From an uncultured Mollicutes bacterium (GTDB taxonomy: Bacteria > Bacillota_I > Bacilli_A > UBA3375), in assembly GCA_900551955.1 (NCBI GenBank), contig UWSE01000024.1:1-6728 (forward strand): a DNA stretch of 6,728 nucleotides, given 5' to 3'. The stretch's first letter is position 1; each line of letters starts with the position of its first letter. This document shows, in pieces, positions 1-5,625 of the stretch. The translations under genes were made by a program, and so were the position numbers. Below the pieces are notes generated by a model. The model worked only from the letters and a program-made list of their open reading frames with translations, was not told the origin of the DNA and ran no database searches.

Positions 1-2078
1 GATGTATCTCTTAAGTTACGATTAATGAATCGTTTTTTGTATCGTATATCTTGTGTATTACCATCAAATAATAAGTTATTGATTTTAGCATCTGATAACT
101 TTTTAGCATATGTATTAACACGTTCTTTAAAGTCTTTTTGTGCTTCCGCACCTTGAATATATTCTAAAGGAGCTTTTTGCCCTTTTGCTTGGTTACAAGA
201 CTTACAACAAACAACTTTATTAGATAGTGAGTCATCACAACTAATTGATACAGGAATAATGTGATCTACTTCTACATTTTCTAAATTGATGTCTTTCCCA
301 CAGTAAATACATTTATGATCTGTTTGATCTAATAAACGTTGTTTAAGAATATTTGCTTCATTAGCATCATATCCTCGTTCTTCTAAAGCTTTACGAGCAC
401 TTTTACGCGTTGCTTCATTATCTAAAGAATCTAATTCATATTGTTTTTGTGCATCTTTAGACAATACTTCTTTATTTGATTCTATAGCAATACATTTTAT
501 GTAATCACCATATTGTTCAAGTAATTGATTTATTACATAAATCGCTTTTCTAAGTGATTTTTTTACTTGTGGGTTAGCAATAATATCATCAATATATTTT
601 GTAGTAATCTTACCATCTTTTGGATAGTTTTTAATTAAATCCGAATGACGAGTAGAAGCTATTTCTTTTTCACAATTACGTTCTACGTAACTTGAGTTAG
701 CTTCTTCTCGTAACATTAATTGAATATATTTTTTAAGTGCTTTTTCACTATATGAATGGTATCGTTGAATATCATCGGTTTTAATTTTTGAAATAGCAGT
801 TAAACTGTCGTTAGATAATAAATTGATAAATTTGTTATCATCACTAGTATCACCTTTGTTAAATTTGTCTAATTGTTCGTAAATAGCATCTACACCAGGA
901 AAGACAGTTAAAATGTATATAATTGAATTAAAATAATCAGGATGTTTTTTAAAGTGTTCAATCAATTCTGGTTGTGTATTTCTGATTGCATTAGCAACCA
1001 TTTTAAATACGTTATAATTATGAATTTCTGGTTTATTATTTTTTGTTCTACATCCACCCACATTTTCAGTAGAGAATCCAACTATTTTTAAGATATCTTT
1101 ATATGAAGGAGCTGTGGTTTTCAATTCATAACGCACTAATATAGAATCTAAAATAAACTCAACACCATCTCGATTTAATTTATAATCACCATTTTTTAAA
1201 GATTTAAAGTATTTTAGATATTTTTCTTCAGGCATTACTTTGAAAGTTAAGTTAAATAAATCATTTAATAGGTTAAATGATTGCGCATAGAAGTTGCCTA
1301 TAGGAGCAGCTTTTTCTCCAGCATAAACATTACACTCTCCAATTAATTCTTCAAACAATAGTTTCTCATTAACACTTTTACCTGACTCTTTCCAAGCCTT
1401 AACTTCTTCTACAGTTTTCCAACGACCAAATGGCGTGATTTGATTTTCTTCACACCCCCCTGGCCCTTCCCAGAACTGGCGCTTAGATTCATAAATTTCT
1501 AAATATTTATTAGCAAAATCACCAGCTAGCTCTTTATAGTGTTTTGCTTGCGTTGCAATGATTTGTTTAATTTCTTTTTTATATTGAGACCAAAGGAATT
1601 TATTTTTAACTCCTCGTACTTTTCCTTCTTCTTCTAAAATTTGTTTTTGAATTTCACAAACAAATTTGTCTTTATTCTCTTCACATAAAGCAATAGGATG
1701 GTGTTCAACACCATCTTTACCTTCTTTGAAAGGAATGTATCCACGTTGTTTAATATAGAAATTTAAAACATTAACAATCTCTTGTTTGCTTAACTTATCA
1801 TGTAATCCTTTAATACGTTTATCGATCATCGCATTATCAGGTTTAACTTGTTCATCAAATCCAATACTATCTAATAATCGTCTTAAACGTAACTCACGAT
1901 AATTAGTACGGTTATAACGACGTCTAACAGAGCGGCTCGCACGTCGGTCTTGTGCTCCATTGGCTTGGGCAAATATATACACACCTTGGTCTTCATTTAC
2001 TTTTGTATCGTTGTTATAAACAGCCCAACCACAGCTGGCAATCCCTAAATCTATTCCTATTGTTAAATCCTTACTCAC
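1..2078 (-). CDS. cas9: CRISPR-associated endonuclease Cas9, N-terminal two thirds (3' end outside window)
   Basis: RNA-guided DNA endonuclease of a type II CRISPR system. About 692 codons are present and the frame runs off the left edge. Visible parts: RuvC-I GIDLGIASCGWAV with catalytic D10; an arginine-rich bridge helix at about residues 45-68 (QDRRASRSVRRRYNR); a compact REC region with a GPG motif at 205-207 and TPFGRW after it, as in smaller type II-C-like Cas9s; RuvC-II IAIESNKEV with E533; and an HNH domain VEVDHIIP with D605, H606 and N629 (SCNQAKG). The HNH carries two CxxC pairs, C590/C593 and C625/C628, probably binding zinc. The last residues, FINRNLRDTS, are the linker just before RuvC-III. 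The start is GTG, 4 nt after AAAGGAGG; no in-frame ATG fits. The gene lies 74 nt after rlmH with no hairpin terminator between, so it may be cotranscribed with the ybaB-walJ-rlmH genes. Subtype is uncertain because the C-terminal domain and the other cas genes are not visible. Confidence 0.96.
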   Translation of the reverse strand, partial: MSKDLTIGIDLGIASCGWAVYNNDTKVNEDQGVYIFAQANGAQDRRASRSVRRRYNRTNYRELRLRRLLDSIGFDEQVKPDNAMIDKRIKGLHDKLSKQEIVNVLNFYIKQRGYIPFKEGKDGVEHHPIALCEENKDKFVCEIQKQILEEEGKVRGVKNKFLWSQYKKEIKQIIATQAKHYKELAGDFANKYLEIYESKRQFWEGPGGCEENQITPFGRWKTVEEVKAWKESGKSVNEKLLFEELIGECNVYAGEKAAPIGNFYAQSFNLLNDLFNLTFKVMPEEKYLKYFKSLKNGDYKLNRDGVEFILDSILVRYELKTTAPSYKDILKIVGFSTENVGGCRTKNNKPEIHNYNVFKMVANAIRNTQPELIEHFKKHPDYFNSIIYILTVFPGVDAIYEQLDKFNKGDTSDDNKFINLLSNDSLTAISKIKTDDIQRYHSYSEKALKKYIQLMLREEANSSYVERNCEKEIASTRHSDLIKNYPKDGKITTKYIDDIIANPQVKKSLRKAIYVINQLLEQYGDYIKCIAIESNKEVLSKDAQKQYELDSLDNEATRKSARKALEERGYDANEANILKQRLLDQTDHKCIYCGKDINLENVEVDHIIPVSISCDDSLSNKVVCCKSCNQAKGQKAPLEYIQGAEAQKDFKERVNTYAKKLSDAKINNLLFDGNTQDIRYKKRFINRNLRDT

Positions 2079-2152
2079 ACTTCCTCCTTTGTGTGTAAAT
2101 ATTTTTAAAAATTTTTTGTTTTGTTCTTATCAAATGTGACATCATCTTAAAA

Positions 2153-2620
2153 CTATTTATGATACGGTGTATTATTTAAAATATTTAAAGTTCGATAAAT
2201 TTGTTCTAATAACATCAATCTAAATAATTGATGGGGAAAAGTTAGTTCAGAAAAACTAAGAACTAAATTAGCTTGATCATAAACTTCTTGAGCTAATCCA
2301 TGACTTCCACCAATAATAAAAATAATCTTTTTATATTGCATACTCATATTACTTAAATGCGTTGCTAGTTTTTCTGAACTAAAACTTTTGCCATTAATTC
2401 CACACACAATATTATAGTTATTACTATCTAGATAAGGAAGAATCAATTCCTTCTCTTTTTGTAATGTTTTTTCAATATTATCATCACTAAAATCTTTAAG
2501 TTCGATAATATTGAATTTAGCATACTTACCTATTCGTGTTTGGTAATCACCAAGCAAGTTTGCTAAACTAGCTTGCTTGATTTTACCAACACAAATAATA
2601 TCAATATTTAACTTTTGCAT
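2153..2620 (-). CDS. rlmH: 23S rRNA (pseudouridine1915-N3)-methyltransferase RlmH
   Basis: SPOUT-class methyltransferase that methylates N3 of pseudouridine 1915 in 23S rRNA helix 69 on assembled ribosomes, using S-adenosylmethionine. At 155 aa it is close to the usual family length. The trefoil-knot SAM site is visible as FIIGGSHGL (residues 101-109), followed by the C-terminal signature TFPHQLFRLMLLEQIYR (127-143) and the invariant tail PYHK (152-155). The N-terminus, with ICVGKI, is also typical. Its ATG overlaps the TAA of the upstream walJ-like gene by one base (TAATG), so translation is probably coupled. In Bacillus and Staphylococcus rlmH also lies near walJ/yycJ, which supports both calls. 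No oddities seen. Confidence 0.97.
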   Translation of the reverse strand: MQKLNIDIICVGKIKQASLANLLGDYQTRIGKYAKFNIIELKDFSDDNIEKTLQKEKELILPYLDSNNYNIVCGINGKSFSSEKLATHLSNMSMQYKKIIFIIGGSHGLAQEVYDQANLVLSFSELTFPHQLFRLMLLEQIYRTLNILNNTPYHK

Positions 2621-3360
2621 TATAATCTAACCTCAATTACTTCATCTTTACGTAATACAATTTTATGCTCAATATCTAAATTTTGATTTTGTTTTTCAAC
2701 TAAGTCCTTAGTATTGTTATGTGGACTTAGATGAGCAAACAAAATATATTTAGTATTATCACCTATTAATTGTTGTAAATAACGATGCGTATCAATATTA
2801 GATAAATGACCAGTTTCTGACATAATCCGTTGTTTTAGCATAAATGGGTATTTATCATTTTCAATGATGACTTGATCATCATAGTTAGATTCAATCAAAT
2901 ACAGATACGCGTCTTGACATGTATCAAGTATTTGTTTAGGTAAATAACCAGTATCGGTAATATGTACTAACGGTTTATTTAATTCCCATTTAATCCCGAT
3001 TGGATCAACGGCATCATGTGAAGTACGCAATACTGTTAGTGGAATATTATTAATCATATTGACACTAAAGATATCAATGTAGCTCTCTATATTTAGCTCA
3101 CGAGCTAACTTGGGAGCTACATAGATATCTAAGTCAAGTCGTTTAATAATTTGTTCTAATGCTTTAATATGATCTGAATGTTCATGAGTAATGATTAAAG
3201 CATCAATATCATCAACATTAAGATCATAATCATTAAGCTTAGTTTTAATTTGTTTAAAACTAATACCACAATCAACTAAGATGAGTGTGGTATCAAATTC
3301 ATATAAATAACAATTTCCTTGCGAACTACTCGCAAGCGAAATGATACGTTTAATTAAAAT
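2620..3360 (-). CDS. walJ: WalJ/YycJ-type metallo-beta-lactamase-fold hydrolase, probable ATT start
   Basis: Zinc-dependent hydrolase of the MBL fold; WalJ/YycJ proteins are presumed nucleases or phosphodiesterases linked to DNA or cell-wall homeostasis. Counting from the ATT at 3360 gives 246 aa (YycJ is about 264). The order fits the family: LASSSQGNC near the N-terminus, LVDCG (28-32), metal motif THEHSDH (H59, H61, D63, H64), SHDAVDP (H115), ITDTGYLP (D136), MSETGHLSN (H185) and FAHLSPHNN (H210). The first canonical in-frame start is the ATG at 3057, which would delete the HxHxDH motif, so it cannot be the real start. The frame is open back to a TGA inside ybaB, and no ATG, GTG or TTG lies in that stretch. 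ATT (3360-3358) sits 5 nt after AAGGA and overlaps the ybaB stop, suggesting noncanonical, coupled initiation. The stop overlaps rlmH by one base. The family call is firm; the exact start and the substrate are not. Confidence 0.9.
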   Translation of the reverse strand: MLIKRIISLASSSQGNCYLYEFDTTLILVDCGISFKQIKTKLNDYDLNVDDIDALIITHEHSDHIKALEQIIKRLDLDIYVAPKLARELNIESYIDIFSVNMINNIPLTVLRTSHDAVDPIGIKWELNKPLVHITDTGYLPKQILDTCQDAYLYLIESNYDDQVIIENDKYPFMLKQRIMSETGHLSNIDTHRYLQQLIGDNTKYILFAHLSPHNNTKDLVEKQNQNLDIEHKIVLRKDEVIEVRL

Positions 3361-3656
3361 GGCATTCCTTGTGTTAAACCACCAACAACACTGTCATATT
3401 CAGTATCAATCTCTTGATGTAATTCGTTGATGGCAGATTTAATTAAATCTTCCACAAACTCTTTATCTTCAGGATCTAAAACCTCTGGTTTAAGATCAAT
3501 ACTTAACACTTCTTTTTTACCATTCATTACGATGGTAATGCCACCACCTAATGTTTTAGTATATTCTTTTTTCTCTAATTTCTTTTGTTCTTTATCTAAA
3601 TTAGCTTGTAATTTTTGTGCTTCTTGCATCATCTTCTTAATCTGTGCTGGATTCAT
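3354..3656 (-). CDS. ybaB: YbaB/EbfC nucleoid-associated protein
   Basis: Small dimeric DNA-binding protein of the YbaB/EbfC family that coats the nucleoid; in most bacteria it is encoded between dnaX and recR. The 100 aa match the family: N-terminal MNPAQIKKMMQEAQKLQ, a charged helix rich in K, E and Q (residues 11-31), a central beta segment with GGGITIVMNGKKEVLSI (37-53), then DLKPEVLDPEDKEFVEDLI and a Gly-rich tail ending GGLTQGMPF. The ATG is preceded by AGGAA at 6-7 nt. Here it is separated from dnaX by about 2.2 kb of accessory DNA and has its own extended -10 promoter at 3694-3702. recR does not follow; the walJ-like gene does, with an overlap of 7 nt if it starts at ATT. Confidence 0.95.
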   Translation of the reverse strand: MNPAQIKKMMQEAQKLQANLDKEQKKLEKKEYTKTLGGGITIVMNGKKEVLSIDLKPEVLDPEDKEFVEDLIKSAINELHQEIDTEYDSVVGGLTQGMPF

Positions 3657-3693
3657 TGTTCCTACTTTCTTTTATGTTTTTATCTATACCCCA

Positions 3694-3702
3694 ATTATAG
3701 CA
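3694..3702 (-). promoter_or_regulatory. Promoter of ybaB-walJ-rlmH(-cas9): extended -10
   Basis: On the minus strand the sequence reads TTGCTATAAT, a consensus TATAAT (3699-3694) with an upstream TGn extension. The start would be near 3687, giving a leader of about 30 nt to the ybaB ATG. No convincing -35 box is seen at 17 nt, which is usual for extended -10 promoters. It lies downstream of the AT1 terminator, so it would restore expression of genes cut off from the dnaX promoter. The box is seen directly; its use is inferred. Confidence 0.6.
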
Positions 3703-3744
3703 ATTTTATGTATATAATGCATTAACATTTTATTAACAAAAACA

Positions 3745-3840
3745 ATAAAAAAAGTGGAGTTAACACTCCACTATTGAGGCCAGATGACCAAACTCCCTGA
3801 ATATCCAAATCACGAAAAGAGATCACAATTGGCTATTCAC
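3745..3840 (-). ncRNA. AT1: antitoxin-like small RNA (orphan copy)
   Basis: First of five copies of a short RNA gene. The -10 box TATAAT is at 3850-3845, with a start near 3838-3841. The RNA begins with a hairpin whose base pairs GAATA with TATTC and CCAA with TTGG. A single-stranded segment follows that, on the plus strand, reads GAGGCCAGATGACC, i.e. the complement of a Shine-Dalgarno plus ATG. It ends in the terminator AGTGGAGT-loop-ACTCCACT (3753-3772) and a run of T. Neither the antisense segment nor the loop fits a toxin in this window well; TAAC in the loop resembles part of the T3 loop but the start region does not. It lies upstream of, and divergent from, T1. Confidence 0.75.
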
Positions 3841-3917
3841 TATTATTATACACTTTTTAGTTAGTAATAACATAAATTTATGATTTTATGCTTTAGTAAA
3901 AAATAATAAAAAAGGGT

Positions 3918-3943
3918 TATAACAAAGTGTGGGTAAAACCACA
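3918..3943 (+). promoter_or_regulatory. T1 promoter -10 and 5' hairpin
   Basis: GGGTTATAAC with -10 TATAAC at 3918-3923; the -35 is A-rich and not recognisable. Transcription should begin near 3927-3930, so the mRNA would start in or next to the hairpin TGTGG-GTAAAA-CCACA (3928-3943), only a few bases before the ribosome-binding site AAAGGAGG. The same arrangement precedes T2 and T3, so a protective or translation-limiting 5' stem-loop is likely. Confidence 0.65.
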
Positions 3944-3956
3944 GAAAGGAGGCACA

Positions 3957-4049
3957 ATGAAGTTTTCTTTCATCAAAAAACTAGATAAACTAAAAGTGGT
4001 TTTAAGTATTATTTATTACATACTTAGAATCATAATGATATTCTACTAG
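3957..4049 (+). CDS. T1: 30-residue hydrophobic peptide, putative type I toxin
   Basis: Codes for 30 aa. Residues 1-13 are basic (MKFSFIKKLDKLK) and residues 14-30 are hydrophobic (VVLSIIYYILRIIMIFY), long enough for one membrane helix. It starts at ATG after a strong AAAGGAGG and ends at TAG, directly before an intrinsic terminator. It shares length and the pattern L-x-K-x-K...YYIL-(R/K)-II-x-IF with T2 and T3, the best sign that it is a real gene. Size, hydrophobicity, strong ribosome-binding site and a matching antisense RNA (AT2) all point to a membrane-acting type I toxin. It does not resemble Fst, Ldr, TxpA or PepA1 peptides that I know. Toxicity is inferred. It is convergent with AT2 at 4090-4180, which is complementary to its start region and terminator loop. 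Confidence 0.8.
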   Translation: MKFSFIKKLDKLKVVLSIIYYILRIIMIFY

Positions 4050-4053
4050 TTTT

Positions 4054-4081
4054 AAGGAGGATTGACTATCCTCCTTTTTTT
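4054..4081 (+). terminator. T1 intrinsic terminator with pairing loop
   Basis: Stem AAGGAGGAT/ATCCTCCTT (4054-4062 and 4068-4076) followed by a run of T. The loop region reads TTGACTA, which contains the U-turn pattern YUNR (UUGA). TGACTA is exactly complementary to the terminator loop of AT2. Confidence 0.92.
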
Positions 4082-4089
4082 ATTGCATT

Positions 4090-4180
4090 AAAAAAGTGGA
4101 GTGACTAGCTCCACATAGAGGCACAATACCTTCTTTCATCGAATATCCTAATCTCATTGAGACTATTAATGGCTATTCAA
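4090..4180 (-). ncRNA. AT2: antitoxin-like small RNA, cognate to T1
   Basis: The -10 TATAAT is at 4190-4185, with a start near 4178-4180. The 5' hairpin closes with GAATA/TATTC and CC/GG, with an inner TCTC/GAGA stem. The next segment is antisense to the T1 start region: on the plus strand AT2 has GAGGCACAAT and TTCTTTCATC, both 10 bases identical to T1 (around 3950-3972), so the RNA could cover the T1 Shine-Dalgarno, ATG and first codons. It ends with the terminator GTGGAG/CTCCAC (4096-4114) and six T. The 7-base terminator loop CUAGUCA contains UAGUCA, the exact complement of UGACUA in the T1 terminator loop. It is convergent with T1. Function as an antitoxin is inferred from complementarity. 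Confidence 0.85.
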
Positions 4181-4242
4181 TATTATTATACCCTTTTTTA
4201 ATAAAAATAATATAAAAATTTTTTTATTTTAGAATTGAAAAT

Positions 4243-4327
4243 AAAAAAGTGGAGTGACCAACTCCACTAAGAGATGAAACTCAGCCGTTTCAGTGAATAT
4301 CATTAAATCTCTTTAATGATTATTCAA
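4243..4327 (-). ncRNA. AT3: antitoxin-like small RNA, cognate to T2
   Basis: The -10 is TATAAT at 4337-4332, within AAAAAAAGGGTATAAT. The 5' hairpin is near perfect: GAAT, a bulged A, ATCATTAAA, loop GAGA, TTTAATGAT, ATTC. The antisense segment on the plus strand reads GAGATGAAA...AGCCGTTT, against GAGGTGAAA...AGCCGTTT in T2; the one difference in the first block gives a G-U pair. The terminator is AGTGGAGT/ACTCCACT (4248-4268) with six T. Its loop contains UGGUCA, the exact complement of UGACCA in the T2 terminator loop. It is transcribed divergently from T2 and in tandem after no gene of its own. Confidence 0.85.
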
Positions 4328-4446
4328 TATTATTATACCCTTTTTTTAATAAAAAATTGTAATAAATATAGTTTTATACAATATTTAAAACTATAAAAAT
4401 TAAAAAATCATTATATGGTGGTGGTAATTAATTAAGAAAAAAGGGG

Positions 4447-4473
4447 TATAACAAAGTGTGGGTAAAACCACAC
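4447..4473 (+). promoter_or_regulatory. T2 promoter -10 and 5' hairpin
   Basis: The -10 TATAAC is at 4447-4452, after an A-tract and GGGG. The hairpin GTGTGG-GTAAAA-CCACAC (4456-4473) follows, right at the expected mRNA 5' end, then AAAGGAGG. The stem is one pair longer than in T1 and T3 because the closing bases co-vary (G with C). Confidence 0.65.
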
Positions 4474-4485
4474 AAAGGAGGTGAA

Positions 4486-4578
4486 ATGAAAAGCCGTTTA
4501 AGCGAATGCCTTGCAAAGATTAAGGATTTATTGGGTATCTTATATTATATACTCAAAATAATTATGATCTTCGTATAG
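4486..4578 (+). CDS. T2: 30-residue hydrophobic peptide, putative type I toxin
   Basis: 30 aa, starting MKSRLSECLAKIKD and continuing with the hydrophobic stretch LLGILYYILKIIMIFV (15-30). The ATG is 6 nt after AAAGGAGG. It is close to T3: after codon 8 the two genes differ at 6 of 69 bases, while over the first 24 bases they differ at 9. The variable part is exactly the part that the antitoxin RNA would pair with, which suggests selection for separate specificities. The cognate RNA by both tests is AT3 (upstream, divergent). The convergent neighbour AT4 does not match. Membrane toxicity is inferred from the size, hydrophobicity and antisense control. Confidence 0.82.
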   Translation: MKSRLSECLAKIKDLLGILYYILKIIMIFV

Positions 4579-4583
4579 GTAAT

Positions 4584-4608
4584 GGAGGATTGACCATCCT
4601 CCTTTTTT
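4584..4608 (+). terminator. T2 intrinsic terminator with pairing loop
   Basis: Stem GGAGGAT/ATCCTCC (4584-4590 and 4596-4602), then six T. The loop region TTGACCA has the YUNR pattern, and TGACCA is complementary to the terminator loop of AT3. Confidence 0.92.
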
Positions 4609-4616
4609 ATTGAATT

Positions 4617-4700
4617 AAAAAAGGTGGAGTAATAACTCCACCTCAGAGGCACCATGCCCAATTCCATTGAATATCATTAAATCTCTTTAATGATTATTCA
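4617..4700 (-). ncRNA. AT4: antitoxin-like small RNA (orphan copy)
   Basis: The -10 TATAAT is at 4711-4706, with a start near 4700. The 5' hairpin is the same as in AT3 (ATCATTAAA/TTTAATGAT). The antisense segment on the plus strand is GAGGCACCATG then AATTCCATT, again an image of a Shine-Dalgarno and ATG, but neither T1, T2 nor T3 continues this way. The terminator is AGGTGGAGT/ACTCCACCT (4622-4643); its loop on the plus strand, TAATAA, matches no toxin here. It lies convergent to T2 and directly after fic, for which its terminator probably also serves. Its partner may be lost or lie elsewhere in the genome. Confidence 0.78.
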
Positions 4701-4734
4701 CTTTTATTATACTACTTTTTTATTAAATTTAAGA

Positions 4735-5352
4735 TTAATCTACTAAATCTTGAGCTTTAATATAATTTAAATTTTCATATTCATAAGAACGATCTATCGC
4801 TCTAAAGAATGTGTAATCTTCTAAATTTGTTGCATCAATTAAATTACTGATTATTAATTGTTGCAACAAATTAGTATCACTCGTGCTAAGTTTCATGGCT
4901 TCTAAGTACTCGCTTGGAGAAATATTACTCCAGTTAACAACTTGATTAAAATCTTGCTTTAAAAGTTGATCAAACCAGAATCTAGTTGCTCTACCATTAC
5001 CTTCACAAAAAGGATGGATAACATTCATTGCTGCATATAATTCAATCGCATTTTCGTTTGTTTTATTAGCAATATATTGATCAATAACGTATTTAGCACT
5101 TGGCACTAAAAAACGATTATGTTCAAACTTATAACCATTTGTAGATATATCATAATTTCGAATCATACCAGCAAAATCATAGATATCGTTAAATAAGATG
5201 TAGTGAATTTCTTGTAAGCTTTCTAAATTCACTACATCTTTATTAGCAAAATGATTTGTTTTAAACATATCAATCATTTTAGTTTTTGATATTTCTTCTT
5301 CTTTAGCTAATAGCTCATTATAATTACTAATACCTAATTTGTTAACTAACAT
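4735..5352 (-). CDS. fic: Fic-domain protein adenylyltransferase, class III (self-inhibited)
   Basis: Fic enzymes transfer AMP (sometimes another nucleotide part) to Ser, Thr or Tyr of target proteins. The 205 aa carry the complete active-site motif HPFCEGNGRATR (113-124): catalytic H113, metal-binding E117, and G118, N119, G120 and R121/R124 for the phosphates. Upstream, IHYILFNDIYDFAG (49-62) and IRNYDIS match the Fic core and target-binding flap. The C-terminus has SYEYEN (189-194), fitting the inhibitory motif [S/T]xxxE[G/N] with E193, so this is a self-inhibited class III protein like Enterococcus faecalis Fic (SYYYEG). ATG 5352 has AAAGGA at a good distance, and the start MLVNKLGI resembles the family. 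A 19-bp duplication upstream puts an earlier ATG (5413) out of frame. It sits between AT5 and AT4 with no clear promoter. The target is unknown. Confidence 0.93.
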   Translation of the reverse strand: MLVNKLGISNYNELLAKEEEISKTKMIDMFKTNHFANKDVVNLESLQEIHYILFNDIYDFAGMIRNYDISTNGYKFEHNRFLVPSAKYVIDQYIANKTNENAIELYAAMNVIHPFCEGNGRATRFWFDQLLKQDFNQVVNWSNISPSEYLEAMKLSTSDTNLLQQLIISNLIDATNLEDYTFFRAIDRSYEYENLNYIKAQDLVD

Positions 5353-5357
5353 ATATC

Positions 5358-5395
5358 CTTTATTAGCTAAATCATGCTTTATTAGCTAAATCATG
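5358..5395. repeat. Perfect 19-bp tandem duplication upstream of fic
   Basis: CTTTATTAGCTAAATCATG occurs twice head to tail (5358-5376 and 5377-5395). Because 19 is not a multiple of 3, the duplication changes the reading frame between the upstream ATG at 5413 and fic. With one copy, translation from 5413 would read MQYIDNHDLANKGYMLVNK and enter fic in frame. Confidence 0.95.
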
Positions 5396-5413
5396 ATTAT
5401 CAATATATTGCAT
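5372..5413 (-). CDS. 13-codon leader frame before fic, likely the original fic start
   Basis: ATG at 5413-5411 after AGGAG (5422-5418) reads MQYIDNHDLANKA and stops at TGA (5374-5372), 19 nt before the fic ATG. Residues NHDLANK lie in the first copy of the 19-bp repeat. The most economical view is a former or alternating N-terminus of Fic disabled by the duplication; a regulatory leader peptide is the alternative. The ribosome-binding site makes translation plausible, but there is no proof. Confidence 0.5.
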   Translation of the reverse strand: MQYIDNHDLANKA

Positions 5414-5425
5414 TTTACTCCTAAT

Positions 5426-5510
5426 AAAAAAGTGGAGTAACCAACTCCACTAAGAGGTGAAATGCACCCGCTTCAACGAATATCATCAAATCTCTTTAAT
5501 GATTATTCAC
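5426..5510 (-). ncRNA. AT5: antitoxin-like small RNA, cognate to T3
   Basis: The -10 is TATAAT at 5520-5515, within AAAAAAAGGGTATAAT; TTGTAT about 18 nt upstream is a possible -35. The 5' hairpin is ATCATTAAA/TTTGATGAT, where one pair has become U-G compared with AT3. On the plus strand the antisense part reads GGTGAAATG, identical to T3 over the ribosome-binding site and start codon, then CCCGCTTCAAC against CCTGCTTTAAC in T3, where both differences keep G-U pairs. The terminator is AGTGGAGT/ACTCCACT (5431-5451) with a run of T; its loop contains UGGUUA, the exact complement of UAACCA in the T3 terminator loop. It is divergent from T3. Its end is 4 nt from the Shine-Dalgarno of the fic leader frame. 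Confidence 0.85.
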
Positions 5511-5625
5511 TATTATTATACCCTTTTTTTATTAAAAAATACAATAAATTTAACTTATGCATATTTTAAACTATAAAAAATTACATTTTATATAAGAACA
5601 CATAAAAATAATCAAGAAAAAGGGT

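Noticed and set aside
2079..2152. tracrRNA or terminator between rlmH and cas9
   Set aside because: The gap is only AT-rich sequence with the cas9 ribosome-binding site; no hairpin with a T-run and too short for a tracrRNA.
3340..3370. Programmed -1 frameshift joining YbaB to the walJ-like protein
   Set aside because: The walJ-like frame is indeed -1 to ybaB, but the bases before the stop (CCATTTTAA) do not form a slippery heptamer and no downstream pseudoknot is apparent. ATT start with AAGGA is simpler.
3427..3717. Open frame on the plus strand opposite ybaB
   Set aside because: It mirrors ybaB, which has clear family motifs, and has no ribosome-binding site or recognisable protein.
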